A stretch of 64,000 nt of DNA from Paenibacillus sp. FSL R5-0490 (GCF_001956215.1 NZ_MRTQ01000019.1:1-64000); one strand, 5' to 3'; shown: positions 44,384-55,493, counted from the first letter of the stretch. A program made the numbers and translations. Notes: generated by a model not told the origin, from the sequence alone.

Positions 44384-45652
44384 TTATTCCATGTTTTTAA
44401 TTAGTTCGTCGGCAAATTCAGAGCATTTTACTTCAGTTGCTCCATCCATTAGACGCGCAAAGTCATATGTTACAACTTTAGAAGCAATAGATTTCTCCAT
44501 AGATTTAACGATCATGTTTGCAGCTTCGTTCCATCCAAGGTGCTCAAGCATTAATACACCTGAAAGAATAACAGATGAAGGATTAACCTTATCAAGACCG
44601 GCATACTTCGGAGCTGTACCATGTGTTGCTTCAAAGATCGCATGTCCAGTTTCATAGTTAATGTTTGCTCCAGGAGCAATGCCAATTCCGCCTACCTGTG
44701 CAGCAAGAGCATCAGAAATATAATCACCATTCAAGTTCATTGTTGCAACAACATCAAACTCTTTTGGACGGGTAAGGATCTGCTGAAGGAAAATATCAGC
44801 AATCGCATCTTTAACAATAATTTTGCCGGCTGCTTCTGCATCTGCCTGAGCTTTGTTTGCAGCTTCAACACCCTGCTCATCCTTAATGCGGTCATATTGA
44901 GCCCAAGTGAATACTTTTTCTCCGTACTCTCTTTCAGCAAGCTCATAACCCCAGTTCTTAAAGGCACCTTCAGTAAATTTCATGATATTGCCTTTATGTA
45001 CAAGTGTTAGGGATTTACGGCCTTCTTTGATTGCATACTCGATAGCTGCGCGTACAAGGCGGCTGGTTCCCTCTTCTGAAACAGGCTTAATGCCGATGCC
45101 TGAAGTTTCCGGGAAGCGGATCTTATTAACACCCATCTCATCCTTAAGGAATGAAATTAGCTTTTTAACGTCATCAGAGCCTTTTGCGTACTCAATGCCG
45201 GCATAAATATCTTCAGTATTTTCACGGAAAATAACCATATCAGTATCCTGAGGGCGTTTGACTGGAGAAGGAACACCTTCAAACCAGCGAACCGGACGCA
45301 GGCACACAAACAGGTCAAGCTCCTGGCGAAGCGCAACGTTTAGAGAACGGATTCCGCCGCCGATTGGTGTTGTTAATGGACCTTTAATGGCAATAAGATA
45401 TTCATTGATCACGTCAAGTGTTTCGGAAGGGAGCCACTCGCCAGTCTGGTTGAAGGCTTTTTCCCCTGCTAACACTTCTTTCCAGACAAGCTTGCGCTCA
45501 CCTTTATATGCTTTTTCTACAGATGCATCCAATACACGGGAAGCTGCCGCCCAAATATCAGGTCCTGTTCCGTCTCCTTCGATAAAAGGAACGATTGGAT
45601 TGTTTGGTACGTTTAGTACACCATTAGTAACTGTGATTTTTTCACCTTGCAT
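44384..45652 (-). CDS. icd: Isocitrate dehydrogenase (NADP)
   Basis: This 422-residue enzyme converts isocitrate to 2-oxoglutarate and CO2. Visible are the substrate loop [20 protein letters not shown] split around residues 100-120, the [14 protein letters not shown] segment, [16 protein letters not shown], the metal-binding [17 protein letters not shown], and the coenzyme loop [11 protein letters not shown], typical of the NADP enzyme. The ATG at 45652 follows GGAGGG; the upstream frame has no better site. It lies between citZ and mdh. Confidence 0.96.
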   Translation of the reverse strand: MQGEKITVTNGVLNVPNNPIVPFIEGDGTGPDIWAAASRVLDASVEKAYKGERKLVWKEVLAGEKAFNQTGEWLPSETLDVINEYLIAIKGPLTTPIGGGIRSLNVALRQELDLFVCLRPVRWFEGVPSPVKRPQDTDMVIFRENTEDIYAGIEYAKGSDDVKKLISFLKDEMGVNKIRFPETSGIGIKPVSEEGTSRLVRAAIEYAIKEGRKSLTLVHKGNIMKFTEGAFKNWGYELAEREYGEKVFTWAQYDRIKDEQGVEAANKAQADAEAAGKIIVKDAIADIFLQQILTRPKEFDVVATMNLNGDYISDALAAQVGGIGIAPGANINYETGHAIFEATHGTAPKYAGLDKVNPSSVILSGVLMLEHLGWNEAANMIVKSMEKSIASKVVTYDFARLMDGATEVKCSEFADELIKNME

Positions 45653-45864
45653 TGTTATACCCTCCATTTTGAAAAGTGCAAGCATCAGCCTTTTTATTTA
45701 TATAGTTTTCGGTCGGCGCAATGCTGCATCAGTATATCAGATTCAAAGGTTAGAAGGCATATGCCCCTAACCTTTTCCCTGCTCTCTCTATTACATCAAT
45801 TTTTTGATAAAAAGTAAAATGCTGAGTAATAATTTTAGTTCTTTTAATCTGTTTTTTCAGCCTA

Positions 45865-46986
45865 TTATAGACCTCTTTGCTCTACTGGCACGTATTTTTG
45901 CATTCCCGGGCCTGTATAGTCTGCACGCGGGCGGATCAAACGGTTATTTTCATATTGTTCGAGAATATGAGCCAGCCAGCCAGATACACGGCTAACAGCA
46001 AAAATCGGCGTGAACAGGTCATGGTCGATTCCCAGGCTATGGTAAACAGAAGCAGAATAGAAGTCGACATTTGGCGGAAGTTTTTTCTCCCCGGTAACGA
46101 TCGCTTCAATTTGCGTGGACATTTCGTACCAGTGTGGTTCCCCGGTAAGTTCTGTAAGCTTTTTAGACATTTCTCTTAAGTGCTTGGCACGAGGATCGCC
46201 CTGACGGTAAACACGATGGCCAAATCCCATAATTTTCTCTTTCTTTTCAAGCTTTTCACGGATATACGGCTCTACATTTTCAAGAGTGCTGATATCAGTA
46301 AGCATCTTCATTACCGCCTCATTGGCACCGCCATGCAATGGTCCTTTCAATGCGCCAATAGCCGCTGTAACTCCTGAATAGATATCTGACAAAGTAGCTA
46401 CACACACCCGTGCAGTGAACGTGGAGGCATTCAGTTCATGGTCCGCATGAAGAACCAGCGCTTTATTAAATGCTTCAATTGCGATTGGTTCAGGCTCTTC
46501 GCCTGTAAGCATGTATAAGAAGTTGGCTGCAAATCCAAGATCTGTTCTAGGAGCAATTGGTTCAAGACCTTTTCTTACTCTTGCAAATGCCGTTACGATA
46601 GCAGGCATTTTAGCTTGAAGGCGAATTGCTTTTTTATAGTTCGCTTCTTCATCCATCTGGTCTGCTTCTTCATCATAAAGTCCCAATAGAGACACTGCAG
46701 AACGAAGGGCAGCCATTGGATGCACTTTGTCAATTGGATATGTTTTAAAATGGTTCAGAACTTCCTCTGGAAGAGAGTAGTTTGCTGCAAGCTGACTCTT
46801 TAACTCATCCAGTTGGGTTTGAGCAGGAAGCTTTCTGTGCCATAAAAGATAAATAACCTCTTCAAAGCTTGCATTTTCAGCCAAATCATCAATATTGTAG
46901 CCAGCATAGGTTAATGTATCGTCTATGATGGAGCTGATAGACGAAGTAGTAGCTACTACCCCTTCAAGACCGCGTGTTACTGTCAT
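45865..46986 (-). CDS. citZ: Citrate synthase
   Basis: This 373-residue Gram-positive type enzyme condenses acetyl-CoA and oxaloacetate. Active-site residues fall in LKGPLHGGANEAV (His), MGFGHRVYRQGDPRA (His) and VDFYSASVYHSLGI (Asp). The ATG at 46986 follows AAAGGAG; the longer frame has no suitable site and would start in the leader. A promoter with an overlapping cre-like sequence stands about 430 bases upstream, leaving a long 5' leader. It heads the citZ-icd-mdh series. Confidence 0.96.
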   Translation of the reverse strand: MTVTRGLEGVVATTSSISSIIDDTLTYAGYNIDDLAENASFEEVIYLLWHRKLPAQTQLDELKSQLAANYSLPEEVLNHFKTYPIDKVHPMAALRSAVSLLGLYDEEADQMDEEANYKKAIRLQAKMPAIVTAFARVRKGLEPIAPRTDLGFAANFLYMLTGEEPEPIAIEAFNKALVLHADHELNASTFTARVCVATLSDIYSGVTAAIGALKGPLHGGANEAVMKMLTDISTLENVEPYIREKLEKKEKIMGFGHRVYRQGDPRAKHLREMSKKLTELTGEPHWYEMSTQIEAIVTGEKKLPPNVDFYSASVYHSLGIDHDLFTPIFAVSRVSGWLAHILEQYENNRLIRPRADYTGPGMQKYVPVEQRGL

Positions 46987-47130
46987 ACCGAATCTCTCCT
47001 TTACATAATAAAATTTCCCCATACCCATTTTTGTCTGTACATTAAACATAAGTAAGGCGAACCTGATTTTTCATCTTTCAGAAAAGCTTCCTCGTCATGT
47101 CCGAATTCTGCTTTCTCTTTTTGGGACACT

Positions 47131-47160
47131 ATTATAGGGCTGCAGGACAGCCATTGAAAA
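47131..47160 (-). promoter_or_regulatory. Possible second citZ promoter
   Basis: A consensus TATAAT lies on the minus strand at 47136-47131 with a weak -35 (TTTCAA) 17 bases upstream. It would give a leader of about 140 bases. Confidence 0.4.
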
Positions 47161-47392
47161 GCCGGCTTTATCAGCCGATCTACAGACCAAATTTATGAAA
47201 GGTGCAACCTTCATTTGGCGAACTCCCGATATATGGAAGAAATAAACTTTCACTTGGCATGCATTAATCGAGCGGTTGCTCGGTACTCACTAAAAAAAAA
47301 AGAAAATGCTTACATTTTTCCAAAAATGAAAAAATAAATATATTAATAACATTTTAATAGAGCTTAACTGAATTTAATAGGTACCGTGAAAT

Positions 47393-47406
47393 AGGTTACG
47401 CTTACA
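47393..47406. promoter_or_regulatory. cre-like CcpA site at the citZ start point
   Basis: On the minus strand TGTAAGCGTAACCT fits 13 of 14 cre positions (last base differs). It lies over the predicted start point, 7 bases after the -10. CcpA repression of citZ is known in B. subtilis. Confidence 0.7.
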
Positions 47407-47412
47407 AGTCCT

Positions 47413-47441
47413 ATTATAAACAATTATCTGACTTTTGTGAA
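47413..47441 (-). promoter_or_regulatory. Main citZ promoter
   Basis: TTCACA at 47441-47436 and TATAAT at 47418-47413 lie 17 bases apart on the minus strand. The 47050-47400 leader shows a short hairpin (CGGCT and AGCCG) but no gene. Confidence 0.8.
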
Positions 47442-47514
47442 CGAAAAGCACTTAATTTGTTAAAAAATATTATTTTTCAAGAAAAGTTTATTTGCATTAT
47501 TGCCCAAAGGCAAT

Positions 47515-47580
47515 AAGAAAAGCGGAAGCGCCTTGCCCATCCCCGACACCCCGAGGGGATAGGCGCTCGAGCTAGACAGA
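47515..47580. repeat. Shortened copy of repeat family R1
   Basis: It begins AAGAAAAGCGGAAGCGCCTT and ends AGGCGCTCGAGCTAGACAG like the copy at 37490-37614, and keeps CATCCCCGAC and CGAGGGGAT as outer arms. The inner hairpin of about 57 bases is missing, replaced by a few bases. It lies between citZ and ytwI. Confidence 0.8.
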
Positions 47581-47642
47581 CATCAAAGTTCACAGTTTTC
47601 TTTCTTCTTTTCAAAAAAATCTATCATGAGCACTTTAATCAT

Positions 47643-48104
47643 TCATTTAAAAAGCTCAAAGACTTTCATTGCCATATACGCAATCCCTGCTCCTATCAGA
47701 GGACCGACGGCAATGCCTTTAAAAAGGGAGACAGCAAGAATGGTCCCCAGAACAAGAGCAGTTGTAATATGGGGATCTTCAGCCAGCAATACGATGCCGC
47801 CTTTTGCCAGGAGCGCAACTGCAATCCCTGAGACTAGAGCAACCCACGCATAAGGAGATTTAAATGCCCCGCCTAAATCCCGGAAGCCGATTTCACCACT
47901 GGCTATAGGTGCAAGGACAGCAATGGTAATAATGGTTACACCCCAGTTAATTCCCTTGGACTGCAGAAATGAAAAGGTTTTTGAATCCAGGCCGGCTGTT
48001 TTAAGGATAATCAAAACAAAGACAGCAATGATCAGTGATTGATTTTTTGCTATTACACCTATCCCCAGCAATAGAAACAAAAAAATGAGTGATTGGGAAA
48101 ACAT
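47643..48104 (-). CDS. ytwI: DUF441 family membrane protein YtwI
   Basis: This 153-residue protein consists of four to five membrane helices (about 4-32, 50-68, 78-100, 110-125, 128-148) with the DUF441 pattern GINWGVTIITIAVLAPIA and GPLIGAGIAYMAMK. Its function is unknown. AGGTG precedes the ATG at normal distance. It is transcribed on its own, divergent from ytvI, with repeat R2 between the two. Confidence 0.85.
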   Translation of the reverse strand: MFSQSLIFLFLLLGIGVIAKNQSLIIAVFVLIILKTAGLDSKTFSFLQSKGINWGVTIITIAVLAPIASGEIGFRDLGGAFKSPYAWVALVSGIAVALLAKGGIVLLAEDPHITTALVLGTILAVSLFKGIAVGPLIGAGIAYMAMKVFELFK

Positions 48105-48273
48105 CTGCTAATTCACCTGCCAGCTTTCTATATTATCGTAACATAATTTAAATCAATTTAATAATTTCCGGGTTCTTTGCCGGATATTTTAAAATAGAAT
48201 AAGTACTAATAGAATATATCTAATTATTTTTAGCTCTAGAAAAAATGATGTATGATATGACTAATAACATTAC

Positions 48274-48428
48274 ATAAAGTGAAACTTCAATCAGTGGGGG
48301 GTCCTTATCCCCCACTGATTGTTAGTTGAACCAATCGGGCCTTTACGGGCAGTTTGCCCCCCACTTACCCTCTTTTGGTTCCTCTGAGTCTTAAAGTGGG
48401 GGCTTACTGCCCGTTAGACTGCGATAAA
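48274..48428. repeat. Copy of repeat family R2 (both modules)
   Basis: The left module (AAAGTGAAACTTCAATCAGT and CCCCCACTGATTGTTAGT) matches 18522-18580, and the right module (CGGGCAGTTTGCCCCCCACT, TTCCTCTGAGTCTT, TTACTGCCCGTTAGACTGCG) matches 66-150. It is thus the complete form. A GGGCCTTTACGGGC joint lies between the modules. It sits between ytwI and ytvI, 50 bases before the ytvI start. Confidence 0.82.
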
Positions 48429-48478
48429 GCAAAGCTGCAATGACTTAGTCTGTTCAAATTTAATAAGGAGGCTATTAC

Positions 48479-49600
48479 TTGAACCCGGCATATATCTATC
48501 GGACCGTAAGATTTTTCTTTGTCATTGGAGTGGTGATCTTAAGTCTCTATGCTTTCCTATATTTATCCAAAGTGACTTATCCTTTCATTATTGGACTGGC
48601 CATTGCCTTTCTAATTAACCCTTTGGTCAATATAATGGAGGTTAAATGGAAATTACCGAGGGCTCTTGCAGTCCTCATTGCACTGATTCTTATCTTTGCC
48701 ATTTTTGCCGGATTAATCACATTGCTGGTGGCAGAGATCGTATCAGGTGCGGATTATTTAGCAAAAGTAGTACCGCAGCACCTTGATACCTTAATAGGTT
48801 TTGTTGAGCAATTCTTTGCAGGGCAAATCATTCCTCTTTATAACCAGCTGGCAAGTTTATTTAATAACTTGGGAACAGGACAGCAGGATACCATTATGAC
48901 GAATATAGAAAATGTCGGAAAGCAATTCGGATCTACACTGGGAGACTTTATCCAGGCGTTTTTCGAAAAAATCCCTAACATTCTTTCATGGTTTCCCAAT
49001 GCTGCAACTGTCCTGATCTTCTCGCTGCTTGCCACTTTTTTTATCAGCAAGGATTGGCACAGGCTTTCAGGTATATTCAGCCGCATGCTCCCCAGCCGGG
49101 CAAAAAAAAGCGGCAGAACCGTATTTGCCGATCTGCAGAAGGCTTTATTTGGTTTCGTCAAGGCACAGGCTACATTAGTATCTATTACAACGGTTATCAT
49201 ACTTATCGGACTTCTTATTCTGCGTGTCGATTACGCCATCACCATTGCACTTGTGACTGGCCTTGTCGATATTATTCCCTATCTCGGAACAGGGCTGATT
49301 TTTGTGCCGTGGATTATATATGAGGCGATCGGCGGAGAAATGAGCAGGGCACTCGGGCTGGGCATTCTTTATATCATTGTTTTGGTCCAGCGCCAGATAA
49401 TGGAGCCAAAGATTCTTTCATCAAGCATCGGGCTTGATCCTTTAGCTACCCTGATTGCTTTATTTGCCGGTTTTAAGCTGATTGGTTTTTTGGGCCTGAT
49501 TGCAGGTCCGGTCACTCTTGTACTCCTCACTACTCTTCATAAAGCTGGGGTATTCAGAGATATCTGGCTGTTTATAAAAGGCAGCGAAAAAGCCGATTAG
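48479..49600 (+). CDS. ytvI: AI-2E family transporter YtvI
   Basis: This 373-residue membrane protein of the AI-2E exporter/PerM superfamily has about eight helices, with pairs at about 13-45 and 60-88, a long soluble loop, then helices in the second half including LVTGLVDIIPYLGTGLIFVPW (about 262-282), the family signature. YtvI is linked to sporulation in Bacillus; the substrate is unknown. The start is TTG behind AAGGAGG. It is the only plus-strand gene between ysdB and ytrH, with its own terminator. Confidence 0.88.
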   Translation: MNPAYIYRTVRFFFVIGVVILSLYAFLYLSKVTYPFIIGLAIAFLINPLVNIMEVKWKLPRALAVLIALILIFAIFAGLITLLVAEIVSGADYLAKVVPQHLDTLIGFVEQFFAGQIIPLYNQLASLFNNLGTGQQDTIMTNIENVGKQFGSTLGDFIQAFFEKIPNILSWFPNAATVLIFSLLATFFISKDWHRLSGIFSRMLPSRAKKSGRTVFADLQKALFGFVKAQATLVSITTVIILIGLLILRVDYAITIALVTGLVDIIPYLGTGLIFVPWIIYEAIGGEMSRALGLGILYIIVLVQRQIMEPKILSSSIGLDPLATLIALFAGFKLIGFLGLIAGPVTLVLLTTLHKAGVFRDIWLFIKGSEKAD

Positions 49601-49735
49601 GGTTATAAATTCTGGCACCCCTTAAGCCATGCTATGCTGAGGATTGGATATAGGGCACTTGCCTGACATCTCCCCGCTCAATGGCAATAATTCCACTGAG
49701 CGGGACAATATTGCCATCTCCCAGTAAATTAAACC

Positions 49736-49766
49736 AGCCGCTCCAATGAATCGGAGCGGCTTTTTA
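49736..49766 (+). terminator. Terminator of ytvI
   Basis: GCCGCTCC and GGAGCGGC pair across a short loop and are followed by TTTTTAT on the plus strand, 135 bases after ytvI and just before the convergent fxsA stop. Confidence 0.8.
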
Positions 49767-49777
49767 TATAGCTATTT

Positions 49778-50164
49778 TTACCTTATTATCGTGATCGTTC
49801 CCTTGTTCATCCACTTTTTCAGCCCTATATAAAGCATGTTTTTGAGGACTTTTCTTGCAGAAGGAAGAAGCAAAGTAAAACCTAATGCATCTGTAATGAA
49901 ACCGGGTGCCAAAAGCAGCGTCCCGCCAATAAGGATGCAGGCCCCTTCAAGAATAGCGTCACCAGGCATTTGCCCGTATCGCAGCTGATCCTGGATTTTT
50001 CTGATTGTTTCAATACCCTGCTTTTTAGCAAGATAAGCACCGAGAACACCCGTAAGCAGGATAATCGCAAGTGTAGGCCATAGACCAATTGTATTGCCTG
50101 AAAGTAGTAAAACGCCTATTTCAGCTGCTGGAACGATTATCATCAGCAAGAGAATGTAGCGCAT
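49778..50164 (-). CDS. fxsA: FxsA family membrane protein
   Basis: This 128-residue membrane protein has the FxsA core: MRYILLLMIIVPAAEIGVLL (helix 1), NTIGLWPTLAIILLTGVLGA (helix 2) and ILIGGTLLLAPGFITDALG, then LLPSARKVLKN. FxsA relieves phage T7 exclusion by the F plasmid in E. coli; the native role is unknown. The ATG at 50164 follows GAGGTGG; the longer frame lacks such a site. It lies downstream of pyk, as in Bacillus. Confidence 0.88.
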   Translation of the reverse strand: MRYILLLMIIVPAAEIGVLLLSGNTIGLWPTLAIILLTGVLGAYLAKKQGIETIRKIQDQLRYGQMPGDAILEGACILIGGTLLLAPGFITDALGFTLLLPSARKVLKNMLYIGLKKWMNKGTITIIR

Positions 50165-50243
50165 TAAGCCACCTCTATTTTGTTTAAGACTTACCATTAT
50201 TATATCAAACAAGGCACTGAGAATATAACTATTTGTCCGGGAA

Positions 50244-50274
50244 AATAAAAAAAGGAAGGGAGCCCCTTCCTTTT
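50244..50274 (-). terminator. Terminator of pfkA-pyk
   Basis: AAGGAAGGG and CCCTTCCTT pair across GCT or GGCT, followed by TTTTTATTTTC on the minus strand. Confidence 0.88.
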
Positions 50275-50285
50275 ACAAATTCAAA

Positions 50286-52046
50286 TTATAATACGCTTGC
50301 GTGGCCGTTATAAATTACACCGCGCTGAGAGTCAACAGTGATTTCCTGCCCATCCATTAGCAGGCTTGTTGCATTTTCAACCCCTACAATGACAGGTATG
50401 CCAATATTAAGGCCAACAACAGCTGCATGGCTTGTAAGCCCGCCTTCTTCTGTAATGAGCGCACTGCATTTCTCAATCGCAGGCACCATTTCACGGTCTG
50501 AGCCGATTGTAACCAGAATAGAGCCTTCTGTTACCTTCGCTAATGCTTCCTCTGCATTTCTTGCTACAACGACTTTTCCGAAGGCTGATTTCCGCCCGAT
50601 TCCTTGTGCCTTAGCAAGAATGTCCCCCACTACATGAATTTTCATTAAGTTGGTGGTACCTGCTTCACCCACAGGAACTCCTGCTGTAATTACAACTAAA
50701 TCTCCTGAAGCAACAATTCCGCTGTTCAAGCTTTCTTCAACGGCGATATCAAGCATATCGTCTGTTGTAGACGCTTTTTGGCCAATTTGAGGGTATACAC
50801 CCCATGTTAAAGATAAACGCCGTGACACATAATCATTAGAAGTAACGGCAACGATTGGTGCTTTAGGACGGTACTTGGAAATCATCCTGGCTGTATGGCC
50901 GCTTTCAGTTGGAGTGATAATTGCGTTAACATCCAGGTTTAGAGCTGTATGTGCCACTGATTCTCCGATGGCATCAGTAATGTTATGCTCATTATCTTTG
51001 CTGCGATTTGACAAAATTTCTTTATGATCTAATGCAGATTCCGCTCTTGATGCAATGTTGTGCATTGTCTGCACAGCCTCGACAGGATAAGAGCCCGCAG
51101 CCGTCTCACCGGATAACATGATCGCATCAGTACCATCAAAAATGGCATTTGCTACATCACTCGCTTCTGCGCGTGTAGGACGCGGGTTGCGCTGCATCGA
51201 ATCGAGCATTTGAGTTGCAGTAATGACTGGTTTTCCCTGTGCATTGCATTTTTTAATTAATTGCTTTTGTACGAGCGGCACCTCTTCTGCTGGAATTTCA
51301 ACTCCAAGGTCTCCGCGCGCTACCATAAGCCCGTCAGAAATTTCAAGTATTTCTTCAATATTATCTACACCTTCCTGATTTTCAATCTTAGGAATGATGT
51401 TGATATATGATGCATTGTGCTCTTCAAGCAGCTGTCTGATTTCCAAAACATCAGATGCTCTTCGGACAAAAGAAGCCGCAATGAAATCGACGCCCTGTTC
51501 AATTCCGAAGATGATGTCCTGCGCATCTTTCTCTGTTATGCCGGGAAGATTCACAGAAACACCTGGAACATTGACGCCTTTTTTATTTTTAAGTGTTCCG
51601 CTATTTAAAATTTTTGTGTGGATTTCACTGTTGGCCTTATCAATTTTTGTCACTTCCAGACCAATTAAACCGTCATCAAGCAAAATTTTGCTTCCTGTGT
51701 CCACATCTTCAATAAGGCCTGCATATGTAACAGAAAACTTTTCTGCTGTTCCTTCAACCTCGTTCATAGAAATAATAATGTTTTCTCCAGCTTGCAGTTC
51801 AATCGCGCCATCCACCATATTATTTGTGCGGATTTCCGGCCCTTTAGTGTCTAAGAGGATTGCTACAGTCTTGCCGGTCTTTGCTGAAGCTTCACGGATA
51901 TTCTGAATTCGCTGGCCATGCTCCTCGAAATCACCATGGGAAAAATTTAACCGGGCAACATTCATTCCTGCTTCAATAAGCTGTGTTAACTTTTCAACAC
52001 TCTCACTGGCAGGTCCAATAGTACAAACGATCTTCGTTTTACGCAT
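50286..52046 (-). CDS. pyk: Pyruvate kinase with C-terminal PEP-utiliser-like domain
   Basis: This 586-residue enzyme converts phosphoenolpyruvate and ADP to pyruvate and ATP. The TIM barrel contains [12 protein letters not shown] near 32-43, the metal and PEP site [12 protein letters not shown] and TATQMLDSM near 246-277, and a B domain near 70-170. After the regulatory C domain there is an extra 110 residues with [20 protein letters not shown], resembling the phosphohistidine domain of PEP-utilising enzymes; this extension is standard for Bacillus pyruvate kinases. It follows pfkA by about 85 bases and lies in its operon. Confidence 0.96.
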   Translation of the reverse strand: MRKTKIVCTIGPASESVEKLTQLIEAGMNVARLNFSHGDFEEHGQRIQNIREASAKTGKTVAILLDTKGPEIRTNNMVDGAIELQAGENIIISMNEVEGTAEKFSVTYAGLIEDVDTGSKILLDDGLIGLEVTKIDKANSEIHTKILNSGTLKNKKGVNVPGVSVNLPGITEKDAQDIIFGIEQGVDFIAASFVRRASDVLEIRQLLEEHNASYINIIPKIENQEGVDNIEEILEISDGLMVARGDLGVEIPAEEVPLVQKQLIKKCNAQGKPVITATQMLDSMQRNPRPTRAEASDVANAIFDGTDAIMLSGETAAGSYPVEAVQTMHNIASRAESALDHKEILSNRSKDNEHNITDAIGESVAHTALNLDVNAIITPTESGHTARMISKYRPKAPIVAVTSNDYVSRRLSLTWGVYPQIGQKASTTDDMLDIAVEESLNSGIVASGDLVVITAGVPVGEAGTTNLMKIHVVGDILAKAQGIGRKSAFGKVVVARNAEEALAKVTEGSILVTIGSDREMVPAIEKCSALITEEGGLTSHAAVVGLNIGIPVIVGVENATSLLMDGQEITVDSQRGVIYNGHASVL

Positions 52047-52131
52047 TATAATTTACCTCCTGAATTAGTGCAGCTAGATTACCGGCACAGGCGGCTTTCG
52101 GGAGCCGCGTGCAGGTTTATATGTGGCAAAA

Positions 52132-53112
<981 letters not shown>

Positions 53113-53124
53113 TTATATCACCAT

Positions 53125-53142
53125 AAGAAAACGCGTTTTCTT
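53125..53142. promoter_or_regulatory. 18-bp perfect palindrome in the pfkA leader
   Basis: AAGAAAACGCGTTTTCTT is a perfect palindrome lying about 12 bases downstream of the likely pfkA extended -10 (TGTTAAAAT, minus strand). It resembles a cre but has a shifted centre. No gene is supported in 53092-53490 around it. Confidence 0.55.
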
Positions 53143-53352
53143 GCTGTGCTGTATTTTAACAGCCTATAAAGAATGTACATGCCTGCCCGAAAATTCTGTA
53201 TGTAATAAAGGCTCTCTATATGTAAAGCAGAGCATTCTATGCTTATCTTATTATTGAACAAAACGCTATTGAATATTTCTAAAATACCATGAAGAAGGGA
53301 GCATCTCAACTTAATCAGACAATTTAAAAGAAATACAGAATTGTCGGGATAC

Positions 53353-53366
53353 TGAAAGCGTTTTAT
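53353..53366. promoter_or_regulatory. cre-like sequence in the accA-pfkA gap
   Basis: TGAAAGCGTTTTAT fits 12 of 14 cre positions (last two differ). It is over 250 bases upstream of pfkA, so any role is uncertain. Confidence 0.35.
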
Positions 53367-53464
53367 ATAGAAGAAACTGCTTTTTTCTACTATACAGACA
53401 GTATTATTGCGACTCTCCAACGTCTAAGTGGCCCTCGCTTTTCTGCACAGCCAGCTATGAAAAA

Positions 53465-53497
53465 ATAAAAACGTGCCCGAAAGCACGCTTTTATTTT
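53465..53497 (-). terminator. Terminator of accDA
   Basis: AAAGCGTGC and GCACGTTTT pair around TTTCGG and continue into TTATTTTTTC on the minus strand, overlapping the accA stop codon. Confidence 0.82.
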
Positions 53498-54468
53498 ACC
53501 CCAATAAATTCCTTTAAAAACGAATATTCTCCAATCGATTTGAACTTGTTGTACCGGTGATCGATCAGCTGGTCTTCAGTAAGATCCATCAGATCCTTCA
53601 ATGAGTGAGTAAGGACTTCTCCGATTTCCGCAGCTTGAACCTTGACATCTTTATGGGCTCCGCCCTTTACCTCTTCAATAATCTCATCAACCACACCCAG
53701 TTCCTTTAAGTCCGGTGCAGTAATTCTCATGGATTCTGCAGCCTTCTTTGCCTGAGTTGCATCTTTCCAAAGTATAGCAGCCGCTCCTTCTGGAGAAATA
53801 ACCGAATAAGTGGAGTTTTCGAGCATATGGATATGGTTTCCTACACCAAGAGCAAGAGCTCCGCCGCTTCCACCTTCACCAATGACGATACAGATAACCG
53901 GGACTCTGAGGCTTGCCATTTCAAACAGGTTCTTGGCAATTGCCTCACTCTGTCCCCGTTCCTCTGCAGCTTTCCCTGGGTAAGCACCCTTTGTATCAAT
54001 GAAACAGATAATAGGCCTCCTGAATTTATCGGCCTGCTTCATAAGCCTTAATGCTTTGCGGTAACCTTCGGGATGCGGCATTCCAAAATTTCTGCGGATA
54101 TTCTCTTTTGTGTCTTTTCCCCGCTGGTGGCCGATGACAGTAACCGGAATTCCCCTAAACTTTGCGATACCGCCAACAATCGCCTCATCATCACCAAAAG
54201 CACGATCCCCATGACACTCGAAAAAATCCTCAAAAAGGTGAGAGATATAATCCAGTGTAGTCGGTCTTGCGGGATGCCTTGCAATCTGCACTCGATCCCA
54301 CGGTTTCATATTTTCATATATATCGGCTTCTAATTTTTCCAGCCGCGCCTCCAGCTTCTCTATCTCGGAAGATAGGTCTACATCGGCTGTTTTGGTAAAC
54401 TCTTTTAATTCAGCAATCTTTTTTTTCAGTTCCATAACCGGGCGCTCAAATTCTAATTCTCCTGCCAT
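53491..54468 (-). CDS. accA: Acetyl-CoA carboxylase carboxyltransferase subunit alpha
   Basis: This 325-residue subunit of acetyl-CoA carboxylase forms, with AccD, the carboxyltransferase that makes malonyl-CoA for fatty-acid synthesis. The N-terminal helical part (about 1-60) leads into a crotonase-like domain with [39 protein letters not shown] and [15 protein letters not shown]. Its start overlaps the accD stop by 16 bases, which couples translation of the two subunits. Confidence 0.96.
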   Translation of the reverse strand: MAGELEFERPVMELKKKIAELKEFTKTADVDLSSEIEKLEARLEKLEADIYENMKPWDRVQIARHPARPTTLDYISHLFEDFFECHGDRAFGDDEAIVGGIAKFRGIPVTVIGHQRGKDTKENIRRNFGMPHPEGYRKALRLMKQADKFRRPIICFIDTKGAYPGKAAEERGQSEAIAKNLFEMASLRVPVICIVIGEGGSGGALALGVGNHIHMLENSTYSVISPEGAAAILWKDATQAKKAAESMRITAPDLKELGVVDEIIEEVKGGAHKDVKVQAAEIGEVLTHSLKDLMDLTEDQLIDHRYNKFKSIGEYSFLKEFIGVK

Positions 54469-55331
54469 TGGAAGTCACCTCCTGGTTGATGTATGGATAA
54501 AATAGCTGATATTTTTTCTTTTAACTCTGTTCTAGGTATTACTGCATCCAATTGACCGCATTTTAATAAGAATTCTGCTGTCTGGAAGTCTTCCGGCAAT
54601 TCTTCACGAATCGTTTGTTCTATGATCCTGCGTCCCGCAAATCCAATCAGCGCACCAGGTTCTGCCAGATTATAGTCGCCCAGTGAAGCAAAGCTTGCAG
54701 ATACTCCGCCTGTTGTCGGGTGAGTCATGATTGAAATAATGAGTCCTCCATTATCACTGAATCTTTTTAGTGCGACACTTGTCTTGGCCATTTGCATCAG
54801 GCTCAAGACTCCTTCCTGCATTCGTGCACCGCCTGAAGCGGTAAAAATAATAAAAGGAACCTGTAATTCATCAGCTTTTTCAATGGCTCGGGTAATTTTC
54901 TCTCCGACTACTGAACCCATGCTTCCCATTCTGAAAGTGGAATCCATAACAGCTACTGCAATTTTTTGGCCATTTACAGTGCCTGTCCCAGTCACTACCG
55001 CTTCATTTATCTTTGTCTTTTCCCGATCCTTCTCCAGCTTTTCAATATAATCCGGGAAATTCAGAGGATTTTCAGAAATCATGTTCGCGTTAATTTCTTC
55101 AAAACTATTAGCATCCAAAAAGCTTGCTAAACGCTCTTTTGAATTCATGGTATGGTGGTAATGACAATGGAAACACACTTTAAGGTTCTTAACCAATTCT
55201 TTGGTATACATGATTTTCTTGCAGTTTGGACACTTTGTCATGATTCCTTCCGGCACATCCTGCTTTGCCGTTTCCGATGGAATGGTAGCATATTTCTTCT
55301 TCTTCGTCTTAGTAAAAATATCTTTAAGCAA
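54453..55331 (-). CDS. accD: Acetyl-CoA carboxylase carboxyltransferase subunit beta
   Basis: This 292-residue subunit has the N-terminal zinc finger (Cys34, Cys37, Cys53, Cys56 in CPNC and CFHC) and a crotonase-like carboxyltransferase domain with [19 protein letters not shown] and [12 protein letters not shown]. The start is TTG after GGGAGG, giving [14 protein letters not shown] GntR-type operator lies about 50 bases upstream of the start, just after the terminator of the malic enzyme-GntR group. Confidence 0.95.
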   Translation of the reverse strand: MLKDIFTKTKKKKYATIPSETAKQDVPEGIMTKCPNCKKIMYTKELVKNLKVCFHCHYHHTMNSKERLASFLDANSFEEINANMISENPLNFPDYIEKLEKDREKTKINEAVVTGTGTVNGQKIAVAVMDSTFRMGSMGSVVGEKITRAIEKADELQVPFIIFTASGGARMQEGVLSLMQMAKTSVALKRFSDNGGLIISIMTHPTTGGVSASFASLGDYNLAEPGALIGFAGRRIIEQTIREELPEDFQTAEFLLKCGQLDAVIPRTELKEKISAILSIHQPGGDFQWQEN

Positions 55332-55378
55332 GATGAAACCTCCCTGATAATAGCTGAATCATTTCCATTAATTTCATC

Positions 55379-55393
55379 AGTGGTCAGACCACT
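55379..55393. promoter_or_regulatory. GntR/FadR-type operator upstream of accD
   Basis: AGTGGTCAGACCACT is a perfect palindrome around one central base, of the TGGTNNNACCA type bound by FadR-subfamily GntR regulators. The same motif stands upstream of the malic enzyme gene. Confidence 0.75.
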
Positions 55394-55398
55394 AATGT

Positions 55399-55432
55399 AA
55401 AAATGAATGCCTAACTTTTCTAGGCTTCATTT
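55399..55432 (-). terminator. Terminator of the malic enzyme-GntR operon
   Basis: On the minus strand AATGAAGCCTA and TAGGCATTCATT pair with one bulged base and are followed by TTTACATT. Confidence 0.75.
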
Positions 55433-55493
55433 ATGCTTGTCTGATTATTTAAATATAGATGATATCAAAAATTAATTCTGCAAAAAATTGTCG

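Noticed and set aside
53118..53420. 100-codon minus-strand frame in the accA-pfkA gap
   Set aside because: No ribosome site or recognisable protein features; it covers the palindrome and likely promoter of pfkA.
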